DNA of 64,000 nucleotides, from contig NZ_CP029693.1 in assembly GCF_003228315.1 (NCBI RefSeq), forward strand, positions 248,001 through 312,000. The letters run 5' to 3'. The notes beneath the pieces are model-generated. The model searched no databases. It saw only the letters and a list, made by a program, of their open reading frames with translations, and was not told the DNA's origin. The translations under genes and the position numbers were made by a program. Position 1 is the first letter of the stretch. Every line of letters begins with the position of its first letter. Origin of the DNA: Pseudomonas putida. GTDB taxonomy: Bacteria; Pseudomonadota; Gammaproteobacteria; Pseudomonadales; Pseudomonadaceae. Positions 42,639-51,154 of this stretch are shown here, piece by piece.

Positions 42639-43736
42639 TCACGGGAGGATCTCGAACGCCGTACTCGCCAGCCGTTCGCCGTTGACCATGATGTGCACCG
42701 CATGCCGTCCGGCGTAGTGCTTTCGGGTGGTGAGTTCCTTGATGTGCTGGCCACGGCTGATGGCTTCGCTGGCATGGCCCGGCAGGGTCAGGGCCTTGAG
42801 CTTGAAGACCTTGGCCGAGGTGCTGCCGTTGGCTTTCACATAGTCGATGGCGTAGTCGATCACCAGGCGCTGGCTGTCCTTGACCGTGGATTTGACGGCA
42901 AAGGACAGGGTGATTTTCTCCCCCAGGCCGATCACCGGCGGGTTGACCTGCACATCGACGATCTCCACTTCCGGTTTGCCACCGGCACCGATGATCGCCA
43001 GTGCCCGCGCATTGCCCTGCTTGATCAGACTGCGCAGGGCATGCCGGGCGATCCACGCGGTGTGTTTGTTGTCCAGCGACCAGCCTTCGATCAGGTCCAA
43101 TACCCAGTCGGGATGATCCTTGGTGATGTCATTGAGGTGATTGGCCACCGACTTGCGCACATAAAGGCTGGGATCGGCCTTGAGGTTGTCGAGGATGCCG
43201 GCGGCCAGGCGCGGGTCGGCCTGGATCCGCTCCAGGCGAAATGACCACGGCAGGCGCGGGCGGCAACCTTCGCTGGCCAGGCGCCGGACGTGCTCGTTGG
43301 CGTCCAGCGACCAGTCGTGCATTTGCTTGAGCGAACGCTCCAGATCGCTGCGCAGGAAAGGCCGGATCGCAAACTCGGAGGAGCCAAAGGTGGTGAAGTA
43401 CTTGAGCGCGTCCATCGACAGCTCGAAACGGTCGGCACCATAAGTCGCCACGTAGTGGGGCAGGCACATGCTGACAAAAGCGCTGTTCAGGCGTGGGGCG
43501 AGGGCGCGCAAGACCTTGAGCGACGCCTCGAAATCCAGCGGCAGCACGGCATGCAGGGATTCGCTGACCCGGGCCAGGCGCTGCATGATTGACAGTTCGG
43601 CCAGGTCTTTTTTGGCCAGTTTGAGGAATGCCTTGCCATCGAACGCCGGATAGACCGCCGTCATCTCGGTGGCGATGTGCTGGAGGCGTTCGGCGTTGAA
43701 GATTTCCTTGAGGGCGGGGGCGGGTTGGTCGGCCAA
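42639..43736 (-). CDS. AlkD-like DNA alkylation repair protein with C-terminal extension
   Basis: A 365-residue protein. Residues about 20-250 are helical HEAT-like repeats as in AlkD glycosylases (PHYVATYGADRFELSMDALKYFTTFGSSEFAIRPFL, SLYVRKSVANHLNDITKDHPDWVLDLIEGW). The last 110 residues (VEIVDVQVNPPVIGLGEKITLSF onward) look like a beta-sandwich. AlkD removes bulky or positively charged alkylated bases. The Trp/Asp active-site residues were not traced, so enzyme activity is inferred from fold only. Confidence 0.8.
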   Translation of the reverse strand: MADQPAPALKEIFNAERLQHIATEMTAVYPAFDGKAFLKLAKKDLAELSIMQRLARVSESLHAVLPLDFEASLKVLRALAPRLNSAFVSMCLPHYVATYGADRFELSMDALKYFTTFGSSEFAIRPFLRSDLERSLKQMHDWSLDANEHVRRLASEGCRPRLPWSFRLERIQADPRLAAGILDNLKADPSLYVRKSVANHLNDITKDHPDWVLDLIEGWSLDNKHTAWIARHALRSLIKQGNARALAIIGAGGKPEVEIVDVQVNPPVIGLGEKITLSFAVKSTVKDSQRLVIDYAIDYVKANGSTSAKVFKLKALTLPGHASEAISRGQHIKELTTRKHYAGRHAVHIMVNGERLASTAFEILP

Positions 43737-43785
43737 TGCAGTGTCCTTGAGTATTCGGGGTTGTCTGAATTACCGCGTTATCGTT

Positions 43786-43858
43786 CATCGCGGGCAAGCC
43801 TTGCTCCCACGGGTCCGAGGTGACCCGAAACCTGTGGGAGCAAGGCTTGCCCGCGATG
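43786..43858. repeat. REPIN of a variant subtype
   Basis: Arms CATCGCGGGCAAGCCTTGC and its complement, with a short loop; core GGGCAAGCC/GGCTTGCCC differs from the GAGCAGGCTC core elsewhere. Confidence 0.85.
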
Positions 43859-43875
43859 AGGCCAGTCCAATCACC

Positions 43876-45681
43876 TCATTTCTCGCCCGCCTGCTCCTCC
43901 AACTGATCCGCCTCAAACAGCCGCGCCAGTTCCGCCCGCGCTTCCTGCGCGGTCTGCTTGACCTTCACCGCATCGTCGTAAATCGCGTGCTGGGCTTCGA
44001 GCACCTGTTCGTCGTGATGCTTGAAGCGCTTGATCCGCGCATCGGCCTGGGCCGGGGTCAGGCCAAGGCCGAGCAGCGTATGGCGGCTCATCTCCAGGCT
44101 CGAATGGAAGGTTTCGCGAACGGCATGGGCGCCGATGTCCATCAAGCGATGCACATGCTGGCGGTTGCGGGCGCGGGCGATGATCTTGATATGCGGGTAC
44201 AGCTTGCGCACCAGTTCCGCGGTCTTGATGTTGGCATCCGGGTCATTGGTGGCGATCACGAAATACTCGGCTTGCTCGACCTTGGCCGCGCTGAGGATTT
44301 CCGGGCGCATCGGGTCGCCGTAGAACACCGGCACACCGCCGAAGCTACGCGACAGTTCGATGGATTCCACCGAGGTGTCGAGGGCGACGAACTTGATGTT
44401 CTGGGCCCGCAGGATACGCGCCACGATCTGGCCCATGCGACCCATGCCGGCGATCACCACGCGAGGCTCGTCGGTGTCGATTTCGCGAAATTTCTCCGGC
44501 ACTTCCACCGGTTGCACTTTCGGGCTGACCAGGCGCGCGCACAGCAGGATCAACAGGGGCGTCATGGCCATCGACAAGGTGATCGCCAGCACCAGCAGGT
44601 CATACAGGCGCGGATCGAACAGGCTTTGATCGCGGCCGATCTTGAACACCACGAACGCGAATTCACCACCGGCCGCCAGGACGATGCCCAGGCGAATCGC
44701 GCTGACCTTGTTCAAACCTCCAGCGAGACGGCCGAGGACGAACAGCAGGGGAAACTTGACGATGATCAGCAGCACAGTCAGCCCCAGCACCACGATCGGC
44801 TCGCGCAGCAGCAGGCTGAGGTTCGCGCCCATGCCGACGCTCATGAAGAACAGCCCCAGCAACAGCCCCTTGAAGGGTTCGATCTGCGCTTCCAATTCAT
44901 GCCGGTATTCGGAATCGGCCAGCAGCAGGCCGGCAAGAAACGCGCCCAGGGCCATGGAAATACCCGCGATGCCCATCAGCCATGCGGTACCGATCACCAC
45001 CAGCAGCGCGGTGGCGGTCGAGACCTCGGGCAAATTGCTCTTGGCGACAATCCGGAACACTGGGCGCAGCAGGTAGCGTCCGCCGATCACCACGATGGCG
45101 ATGCTGGCCAGCACCCGCAATCCCTGGTTCACGTCCTCGGCGGCGCTGACGTTTTCGACGCCGGCCAGCAACGGCACCATGGCGATCAAGGGGATGGCGG
45201 CGATGTCCTGGAACAGCAGGATCGCAAAGGCCAGGCGCCCGTGGGGGCTGGTCAGCTCCTTGCGCTCGGCCAGGCTTTGCAGACCGAACGCAGTAGATGA
45301 CAGGGCCAGGCCCAGGCCGAGCACGATGGAACTGTTCAACGGTTGCCCGAAGACGAACAGCGCCAGCGCACCCAGCACACCTCCGGTCAGGAGTACCTGC
45401 GCCAATCCGACGCCGAACACTGACTTGCGCATCACCCAGAGGCGCCGTGGCGACAGCTCAAGGCCGATGATGAACAGTAGCAACACCACGCCCAGTTCCG
45501 AGATGTGCGCGACGCTTTCCGGGTTGCCGATCAGGCCCAGTACCGAAGGGCCGATGATCACCCCCGCGAACAGATAACCGAGGACCGCGCCCAGTTGCAG
45601 GCGCTTGGCCAGGGGAACGAGGAGGACGGCCGCGAGCAGGAAAACGACAGCGGCTTGTAGCAGAAAGCCTTCTTCGGGCAT
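43876..45681 (-). CDS. Kef-type monovalent cation:proton antiporter with RCK domain
   Basis: A 601-residue inner-membrane protein of the CPA2 family, the same length as KefB. The first 380 residues form 12-13 spans (LGYLFAGVIIGPSVLGLI, FQDIAAIPLIAMVPLL, AGGEFAFVVFKIG). A cytoplasmic RCK/TrkA-N domain begins near residue 410 (RVVIAGMGRMGQIVARIL) and binds nucleotide. The last 70 residues are a charged helical tail. In Kef systems glutathione adducts open potassium efflux. No kefF/kefG partner is next to it. The ATG at 45681 follows TGGAG; the open frame extends further upstream without support. Confidence 0.88.
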   Translation of the reverse strand: MPEEGFLLQAAVVFLLAAVLLVPLAKRLQLGAVLGYLFAGVIIGPSVLGLIGNPESVAHISELGVVLLLFIIGLELSPRRLWVMRKSVFGVGLAQVLLTGGVLGALALFVFGQPLNSSIVLGLGLALSSTAFGLQSLAERKELTSPHGRLAFAILLFQDIAAIPLIAMVPLLAGVENVSAAEDVNQGLRVLASIAIVVIGGRYLLRPVFRIVAKSNLPEVSTATALLVVIGTAWLMGIAGISMALGAFLAGLLLADSEYRHELEAQIEPFKGLLLGLFFMSVGMGANLSLLLREPIVVLGLTVLLIIVKFPLLFVLGRLAGGLNKVSAIRLGIVLAAGGEFAFVVFKIGRDQSLFDPRLYDLLVLAITLSMAMTPLLILLCARLVSPKVQPVEVPEKFREIDTDEPRVVIAGMGRMGQIVARILRAQNIKFVALDTSVESIELSRSFGGVPVFYGDPMRPEILSAAKVEQAEYFVIATNDPDANIKTAELVRKLYPHIKIIARARNRQHVHRLMDIGAHAVRETFHSSLEMSRHTLLGLGLTPAQADARIKRFKHHDEQVLEAQHAIYDDAVKVKQTAQEARAELARLFEADQLEEQAGEK

Positions 45682-45876
45682 GGGGGAAACTCCATTAAAG
45701 CGGTACGGCGGTGCGACAAGGATAGAGGCTGGGCCCGAGGACGTCAGCCAGGCATCGGGCCAACGCTCGATTTCACAGGTCTTTGCACGAAATGAGCGTT
45801 GGCCGGAAGGGCCAAAAGATACCCGATCGACAGGCTGCACGGGGCGAGCCTGAACGATACCGGGCAGGATGGTGGT

Positions 45877-46514
45877 TTACTGATTGAGAATGAATGTCGC
45901 CAGGCTGTGCAGATCGTCCGGGCTCAGCTGCGCAAAAGGCGGCATGGGAATCTCCCCCCATTTACCGCTACCCCCATGCTGGATGCTGGCCGTGACCTTG
46001 GCCAGCGCCTGCGGGTCCTTGGCATACCTGGCGGCCACATCGTGATAGGCCGGGCCCACCACCTTGTGATCGATGGCGTGGCAGGACAGGCAACTGTTGC
46101 TCTGTAGCAGGGCTGTGGCGTCAGCCTTGGCCACGGTTGCTGAGGGGGCTGGCCCGTCGATGGGTTAGAGGCGGCCTGCACGTCGGCATCGCCCGCCTGG
46201 GCGCTGCCGTAAGTCACCGCGAGGTAGGCGCCGATGACGCTGACATCCTGATCACTGATCGGCGCACCGTACACGTGCTGCATCTTGCTCGCCTCGGCCG
46301 TCCACTGCGCCAGGCTCATGCCCGGAGGCTGGAAATTGATGTAGTCGGCGGAGTGGCAGGTAGAGCACTTCTGTTGGGCCAGTGCATAGCCCGGCAGCTT
46401 GCTGGACTTGAGCACGGCGGTTTCCGGCGGCAAGGTGATCGACAGCGGCGCTGCGCCGGCGGTGGCAACCAAAAGAATCTGAGCCGCGCACAGCAAGGTA
46501 GTCACGAGTTTCAT
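45877..46514 (-). pseudogene. Frameshifted di-haem c-type cytochrome, SorB-like
   Basis: The first frame starts at 46514 with a signal peptide (LVTTLLCAAQILLVATAGA), holds a CSTCH haem site near residue 51, and runs to TGQPP near residue 122. There the sequence leaves frame; the second frame continues with VAKADATALLQ, the second haem site CLSCH and ends at 45877. The break is in a run of five C (five G at 46144-46148 on the plus strand). A sixth would give one continuous protein of about 212 residues (TGQPPSATVAKAD). It lies 9 nt after the sulfite dehydrogenase gene, as the electron acceptor in SorAB-type systems. Sequencing error, true mutation and phase variation are all possible. Confidence 0.8.
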
Positions 46515-46523
46515 GGGGCCTCC

Positions 46524-47765
46524 TCAGGCAACGGTCACGTGGGTGGTTTCCACCACATGGCGACGGTAGCCACCCGGGTTCCAATCGGCGTTCAGCGGTT
46601 GCGTCTCGCCCGCGTTGTTGCTGGCACGAACCATCAACGGGGTGGCGCCTTTGTCGGTAAAGGTCGTCGTCAGCGTCCATTCGCGGAAAGAAAAACGCCC
46701 AAGGTCTTGGCCAAGACTGGCCGTGTGCCAGGCTTTTCCACCGTCGATCGACACTTCCACCTTGCTGATCCCGGCGCCGCCGTCGAACGCAATGCCCTTG
46801 AGCATCAGGCTTTTATTCAACGGCAACACGTCTCCGTGTTTAACGCTGGTGATGAAACTGCGCACCGGCAATTTGGAGATCGGTTGGGTCTGCGCCGCCG
46901 TGGTGCCGGGTGCGATGCAGAAGCAATCGTTGTCCGGCACACGGTAGCCTTTGGCCATGAAGAACCCGTCGTAGGTATGGTCGAGGACTTCGATCTCGCT
47001 CAGGTGCTTGACCCAGTAGGTACCGAAGTAGCCGGGCACCACCAGGCGAATGGGGTAGCCGTTGAGAAACGGCAGGTCGCTGCCATTCATTGACCAGGCG
47101 ATCATGGGCTCGCCATCCATGGCATGGCTGATGTCCAGCGCCTTGATGAACTCCGGCGTGCTCTGCAATACGGGCTTGTCGAGGCCGCGAAAGGTCACTT
47201 GCCTAGCCTCGGCCTTGACCCCGGCCTTCTCCAGCACAGCCTTGAGCGGCACCCCCACCCAGCGTGCGTTGCCCATCGAGCCATTGCCCAGCTGTGCACC
47301 GAACACGCGAGGCATCGAGAAGGCGCGGCTGTTGCCCGAGCACTGATTGACGGCGACCACTTCCACAGGCTCGGCCAGGGCCTTGAGCTCGGCCAGCGAC
47401 AGGGACAACGCGGTGTCGACCGCGCCCTTGATCGTCAGGCGGTAAGTGTCCGGATCGATGCTGGTGGGGAAGTTGGCCAGGTGGTAACGCACGAAAAAGG
47501 CGTCATTGGGCGTGATGGGCCCTTCGTTGAAGACCGGGAAGGGCGTCTCCAGGTGTGGCGGGCGAGTGGTCACCAGGGTCAGTGGCCGTTTCTGCGGGTA
47601 TTGCACCAGCGGCCGTGGGCCGGCCGCCAGGGTCACGTCATCGGCGTTTTCGTCGGCCGCTTTGGCCAGGCTGGCCAAAGGAGAAGCCGCCACAGCTAGG
47701 GTGAGGGCATCGCGTAGCACGCGCCGGCGGGTCGGGTTGCTGGTATCGACAAAACTGAACTTCAT
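46524..47765 (-). CDS. Sulfite dehydrogenase molybdopterin subunit, SorA/SoxC-like
   Basis: A 413-residue protein with a Tat signal (PTRRRVLRDALTLAVAASPLASLAKA, residues 11-36). The oxidoreductase molybdopterin-binding domain has the Mo-ligating Cys142 in NQCSGNSRAF, then GYPIRLVVPGYFGTYWVKHLSEIEV near residue 237, and a C-terminal Mo-co dimerisation domain (KVEVSIDGGKAW, REWTLTTTF, ADWNPGGY). It oxidises sulfite to sulfate in the periplasm and passes electrons to a c-type cytochrome, here the frameshifted downstream gene. GGAGAG precedes the ATG. Confidence 0.88.
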   Translation of the reverse strand: MKFSFVDTSNPTRRRVLRDALTLAVAASPLASLAKAADENADDVTLAAGPRPLVQYPQKRPLTLVTTRPPHLETPFPVFNEGPITPNDAFFVRYHLANFPTSIDPDTYRLTIKGAVDTALSLSLAELKALAEPVEVVAVNQCSGNSRAFSMPRVFGAQLGNGSMGNARWVGVPLKAVLEKAGVKAEARQVTFRGLDKPVLQSTPEFIKALDISHAMDGEPMIAWSMNGSDLPFLNGYPIRLVVPGYFGTYWVKHLSEIEVLDHTYDGFFMAKGYRVPDNDCFCIAPGTTAAQTQPISKLPVRSFITSVKHGDVLPLNKSLMLKGIAFDGGAGISKVEVSIDGGKAWHTASLGQDLGRFSFREWTLTTTFTDKGATPLMVRASNNAGETQPLNADWNPGGYRRHVVETTHVTVA

Positions 47766-47932
47766 TCTGCGCTCTCCGTGCTTGTTTCAGATGCACCTGA
47801 CCGCCCCATCAAGGCGAAGAGGTAGCGGGTTTGATCCGACAGTGGGCGTTGGCGGCACTGTCCGGCTTCGCAGCGCGGACCAGTATCGTCACGCTCAGGT
47901 GCACCGCTTCACATTGGGCGTCACTGAATTGG

Positions 47933-47994
47933 CATTTGATGACAGGGGAGGCTGGCGCCGTTGTCATCAAATGTTCCGCGGTTGTCGTCGGATG
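47933..47994. promoter_or_regulatory. 12-bp inverted repeat plus direct repeat upstream of the quinone oxidoreductase
   Basis: CATTTGATGACA (47933-47944) and TGTCATCAAATG (47962-47973) are exact inverse complements, 17 nt apart. A third half-site TTGTCGTCGGATG (47982-47994) follows 21 nt after TTGTCATCAAATG (47961-47973) with 10 of 13 bases equal. This helical phasing suggests a regulator site, perhaps for the AraC protein encoded at 52607. It ends 86 nt before the quinone oxidoreductase start. Confidence 0.65.
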
Positions 47995-48079
47995 AGCGGC
48001 GCGGGGGTCGCCTGCGGCTTACATTCCATTCAATGTCATCGCCGCAGTGCACCCAGAACGCTCAATGGAGAAAAAAAGC

Positions 48080-49060
48080 ATGGCTCAAGTCGTACGATTT
48101 TATGAAACCGGTGGTCCCGAGGTGCTTCGTTTCGAAGAGGTCGAGGTCGGCGATCCCGGTCCAGGCGAGGTCCGGCTGCGTCACGTAGCGGTGGGCCTGA
48201 ACTATGCCGACACCTATTTCCGCAACGGCACCTATCCGATCCCCATGCCCAATGGCATCGGCGTCGAAGCCGCCGGTGTGGTGTCCGCCGTGGGCGAAGG
48301 CGTGAGCAATGTGGTGGTCGGCGACCGGGTGACCTATACCGGTTTCATCAATACCTTGGGCGCCTACAGCACCGAGCGCCTGATCCCGGCCGCGCCGTTG
48401 ATCAAACTGCCGGAAAACATCTCGTTCGAGACCGCCGCGGCCATGACCATGCGCGGCCTGACCTCGGCGTACCTGATGCGGCGCATCTACGACTTCAAGC
48501 GCGGCGACAGCATCCTGTTGCACGCCGCCGCCGGCGGTGTCGGCCTGATCGTTTCGCAGTGGGCCAAGCTGCAGGGCCTGAACGTGATCGGTACCGTCTC
48601 CAGCGAAGCCAAGGCCGAACTGGCCCGGGCCCATGGTTGCGATCACGTGATCAACTACAGCCATGAGGACGTCGCCAGCCGCGTGCGCGAATTGACCGAC
48701 GGCGTGGGGGTCAACGTGGTGTTCGACAGCGTTGGCAAGAACACCTTCGAAGGTTCCCTCGACTCGCTCAAGCGCCGTGGCCTGATGGTCTGCGTGGGCA
48801 CCGCGTCCGGTCCGATCCCGCCGTTCAATCCGGCGCAACTGGCAATGAAAGGCTCGCTGTTCCTCACACGCCCGGCGCTGGCGGACTACATCGCCGATCC
48901 GGCAGAGAAAGCCGATCTGGCCGGCGAAATATTCGGCCTGGTGGGCAGCGGCAAGATCAAGATCGAAATCAACCAGCATTACAACCTGCAGGACGCCGTG
49001 CAGGCTCACCGAGACCTGGAAGCGCGGGTCACCACCGGCTCGTCGATCTTCGTCATTTAA
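48080..49060 (+). CDS. Zinc-free quinone oxidoreductase (QOR-type MDR)
   Basis: A 326-residue medium-chain reductase similar to quinone oxidoreductase. ALNYADTYFRNG-type motif near residue 41, GVEAAGVVSAVGEGV near 63, and HAAAGGVGLIVSQWAKLQG near 142 for NADPH binding. No zinc-ligand set is visible. It reduces quinones or enoyl-type substrates. TGGAG lies 14 nt before the ATG at 48080, which was chosen over an upstream start in the same frame. The first gene of a plus-strand run with dioxygenase, BKACE and MFS. Confidence 0.88.
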   Translation: MAQVVRFYETGGPEVLRFEEVEVGDPGPGEVRLRHVAVGLNYADTYFRNGTYPIPMPNGIGVEAAGVVSAVGEGVSNVVVGDRVTYTGFINTLGAYSTERLIPAAPLIKLPENISFETAAAMTMRGLTSAYLMRRIYDFKRGDSILLHAAAGGVGLIVSQWAKLQGLNVIGTVSSEAKAELARAHGCDHVINYSHEDVASRVRELTDGVGVNVVFDSVGKNTFEGSLDSLKRRGLMVCVGTASGPIPPFNPAQLAMKGSLFLTRPALADYIADPAEKADLAGEIFGLVGSGKIKIEINQHYNLQDAVQAHRDLEARVTTGSSIFVI

Positions 49061-49074
49061 GGGGATCCGCCGCC

Positions 49075-49923
49075 ATGCAAGTCGAACAACTTACCTGCAG
49101 CATTGGCGCCGAGCTGATCGGCGTCAATCTGGCCGACGCGGTGCACGATGACGGTCTGTTTGCCGAGATTCGCGCGCAATTGCTCAAGTATCGAGTGGTA
49201 TTCCTGCGCGATCAGGACATCAGTCGCGCCGAGCATGTGGCCTTTGCCCGGCGCTTTGGCGAACTGGAAGACCATCCGGTGGTGGGCAGTCACCCGGACT
49301 TTCCCGGGCTGGTGCAGGTCTACAAGAACCCGGACAGTCCGGTCGACCGCTACGAGAACTCCTGGCACACCGATGCCACCTGGCGCGAGGCGCCGCCGCT
49401 GGGCTGCGTGCTGCGCTGCCTGGAGTGTCCGCCGGTGGGTGGCGACACCATGTGGGCCAACATGGTGGAGGCTTACAAGCACCTGCCGGACGACGTGAAG
49501 GCAACAATCGAAGGCCTGCGAGCCCGTCACAGCATCGAGGCGACCTTCGGCGCGGCGATGCCGATCGAAAAGCGCCTGGCGCTCAAGGCCCGGTACCCGG
49601 ACGCCGAACACCCGGTGGTACGCACCCATCCGGAGACCGGTGAAAAGGTGCTGTTCGTCAACTCGTTCACCACCCATTTCACCAACTTCCACACCCCCGA
49701 GCGGGTGCGCTACGGCCAGGATTACGTCCAGGGCTCTTCCGAGCTGCTGCGCTACCTGACCAGTCAGGCCTGCATTCCCGAGTATCAGGTGCGCTGGCGC
49801 TGGAAGCCCAACAGCATTGCCATCTGGGACAACCGCAGCACCCAGCATTACGCCGTGATGGATTACCCGGCCTGCCATCGCAAGATGGAGCGCGCCGGAA
49901 TCATTGGCGAAAAGACCTACTGA
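49075..49923 (+). CDS. TauD/TfdA-family 2-oxoglutarate dioxygenase
   Basis: A 282-residue non-haem iron dioxygenase. The iron ligands are His98 and Asp100 (SWHTDATWRE) with a distal His near 258 (NRSTQHYAVMDY), and the 2-oxoglutarate Arg is near CHRKMER. Family members hydroxylate small acids such as taurine or 2,4-D and release sulfite or an aldehyde. It follows the quinone oxidoreductase by 14 nt and precedes a BKACE gene, so it may initiate degradation of an organic acid. Confidence 0.88.
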   Translation: MQVEQLTCSIGAELIGVNLADAVHDDGLFAEIRAQLLKYRVVFLRDQDISRAEHVAFARRFGELEDHPVVGSHPDFPGLVQVYKNPDSPVDRYENSWHTDATWREAPPLGCVLRCLECPPVGGDTMWANMVEAYKHLPDDVKATIEGLRARHSIEATFGAAMPIEKRLALKARYPDAEHPVVRTHPETGEKVLFVNSFTTHFTNFHTPERVRYGQDYVQGSSELLRYLTSQACIPEYQVRWRWKPNSIAIWDNRSTQHYAVMDYPACHRKMERAGIIGEKTY

Positions 49924-50003
49924 GCAATCTCACCCTTTGCACCCTGCAAATGCCTGCTCCGTACAGCCTGTCGGGCAGGCAAAAACAAAAAAAGGAGATG
50001 ACC

Positions 50004-51056
50004 ATGCAGTTTTTCGACGATTCCCTGCACCCGGAAAACATGGAAAAGGTAGTGATTACCGTCGCCCCGTACGCACCGCAATGGATGCCCGGCGACTTCC
50101 CGGAAGACATTCCGCTGACCATGGATGAGCACGTGCAAGCGGCCGTCGACTGCTACGAAGCAGGCGCCACCGTGCTGCATTTGCATGTGCGCGAACTGGA
50201 CGGCAAAGGGTCCAAGCGCCTGTCCAAGTTCAACGAGTTGATCGCCGGTGTGCGTGAAGCCGTGCCGGACATGATCATCCAGGTCGGCGGCTCGATTTCC
50301 TTCGCCCCGGAAGGCGAAGGCGCCGAAGCCCTGTGGCTGTCCGACGATACCCGGCACATGCTGGCGGAGCTGACGCCCAAGCCGGATCAGGTCACGGTCG
50401 CGATCAACACCATTCAAATGACCATCACCGAGTTGCTGTTCCCGGAAGGCATTGAAGACACCTCGCTGTTTGATCCCGCCACCCACGCGGCCTACAGCGA
50501 AATGACCGTGCCGGCAGGTCCTGCCTGGGTGGCCGAGCACCTCAAGCGCCTGCAGGCCAGCAACATCCAGCCGCACTTCCAGTTGACCGGTATCCATGCC
50601 TACGAAACCCTCGAGCGCCTGGTGCGCAAGGGCATCTATAAAGGACCGATGAACCTGACCTGGATCGGTATCGGCGGTGGCTTCGACGGCCCGAACCCGA
50701 TGAACCTGATGAACTTCATCAACCGTGTGCCGGACGGCTGCACCCTGACGGCCGAGTCGCTGCTCAAGAACGTGCTGCCACTCAACACCATCGCCCTGGC
50801 CATGGGCCTGCACCCACGCCTCGGCAACGAAGACACCATCATCGACCAGCACGGCAAGCGCTTCTCTTCGGTGGAGCAGGTCAAGCAAACGGTGCGCATT
50901 GCCCATGAACTGGGGCGTGAGATCGCCTCCGGCAAAGAGGCGCGGGACATCTACCGCATCGGCGTGCAGTACGACACCGTCGAGCAAACCCTGTTGGCCA
51001 ACGGCCTGGCGCCGAACCGCACGGCCGGGCAGAAGGGCGTACCACAGCGCGCTTGA
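50004..51056 (+). CDS. BKACE family enzyme (beta-keto acid cleavage, DUF849)
   Basis: A 350-residue TIM-barrel protein of the BKACE family. HLHVRELDGKGSKRLSKFNELI near residue 54 has the conserved zinc-binding His-x-His and following residues; VGGSISFAPEG near 92 and GLHPRLGNEDTI near 270 also fit. BKACE enzymes condense a beta-keto acid with acetyl-CoA to give acetoacetate and a new CoA ester. The ATG at 50004 is 7 nt after AAAGGAG; the earlier ATG at 49998 is too close to it. Substrate unknown. Confidence 0.88.
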   Translation: MQFFDDSLHPENMEKVVITVAPYAPQWMPGDFPEDIPLTMDEHVQAAVDCYEAGATVLHLHVRELDGKGSKRLSKFNELIAGVREAVPDMIIQVGGSISFAPEGEGAEALWLSDDTRHMLAELTPKPDQVTVAINTIQMTITELLFPEGIEDTSLFDPATHAAYSEMTVPAGPAWVAEHLKRLQASNIQPHFQLTGIHAYETLERLVRKGIYKGPMNLTWIGIGGGFDGPNPMNLMNFINRVPDGCTLTAESLLKNVLPLNTIALAMGLHPRLGNEDTIIDQHGKRFSSVEQVKQTVRIAHELGREIASGKEARDIYRIGVQYDTVEQTLLANGLAPNRTAGQKGVPQRA

Positions 51057-51065
51057 TCCAGCAGC

Positions 51066-51096
51066 CGGGGCAGGTATTCTGCCCCGGCGTTTTTGT
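51066..51096 (+). terminator. Intrinsic terminator after the BKACE gene
   Basis: GCCGGGGCAG pairs exactly with CTGCCCCGGC around GTATT, followed by GTTTTT. It lies 10 nt after the BKACE stop, so the downstream MFS gene may be expressed by partial read-through or its own promoter. Confidence 0.88.
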
Positions 51097-51154
51097 GCGT
51101 GAGCAAGACCCCCAAAACAATAACAACACAGGTGCCAGACACCGAGGAGACAGC

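Noticed and set aside
45877..46134. Second cytochrome frame as an independent 85-residue gene
   Set aside because: It would start at an internal ATG with no signal peptide, and adding one base joins it to the upstream frame, so one frameshifted gene is simpler.
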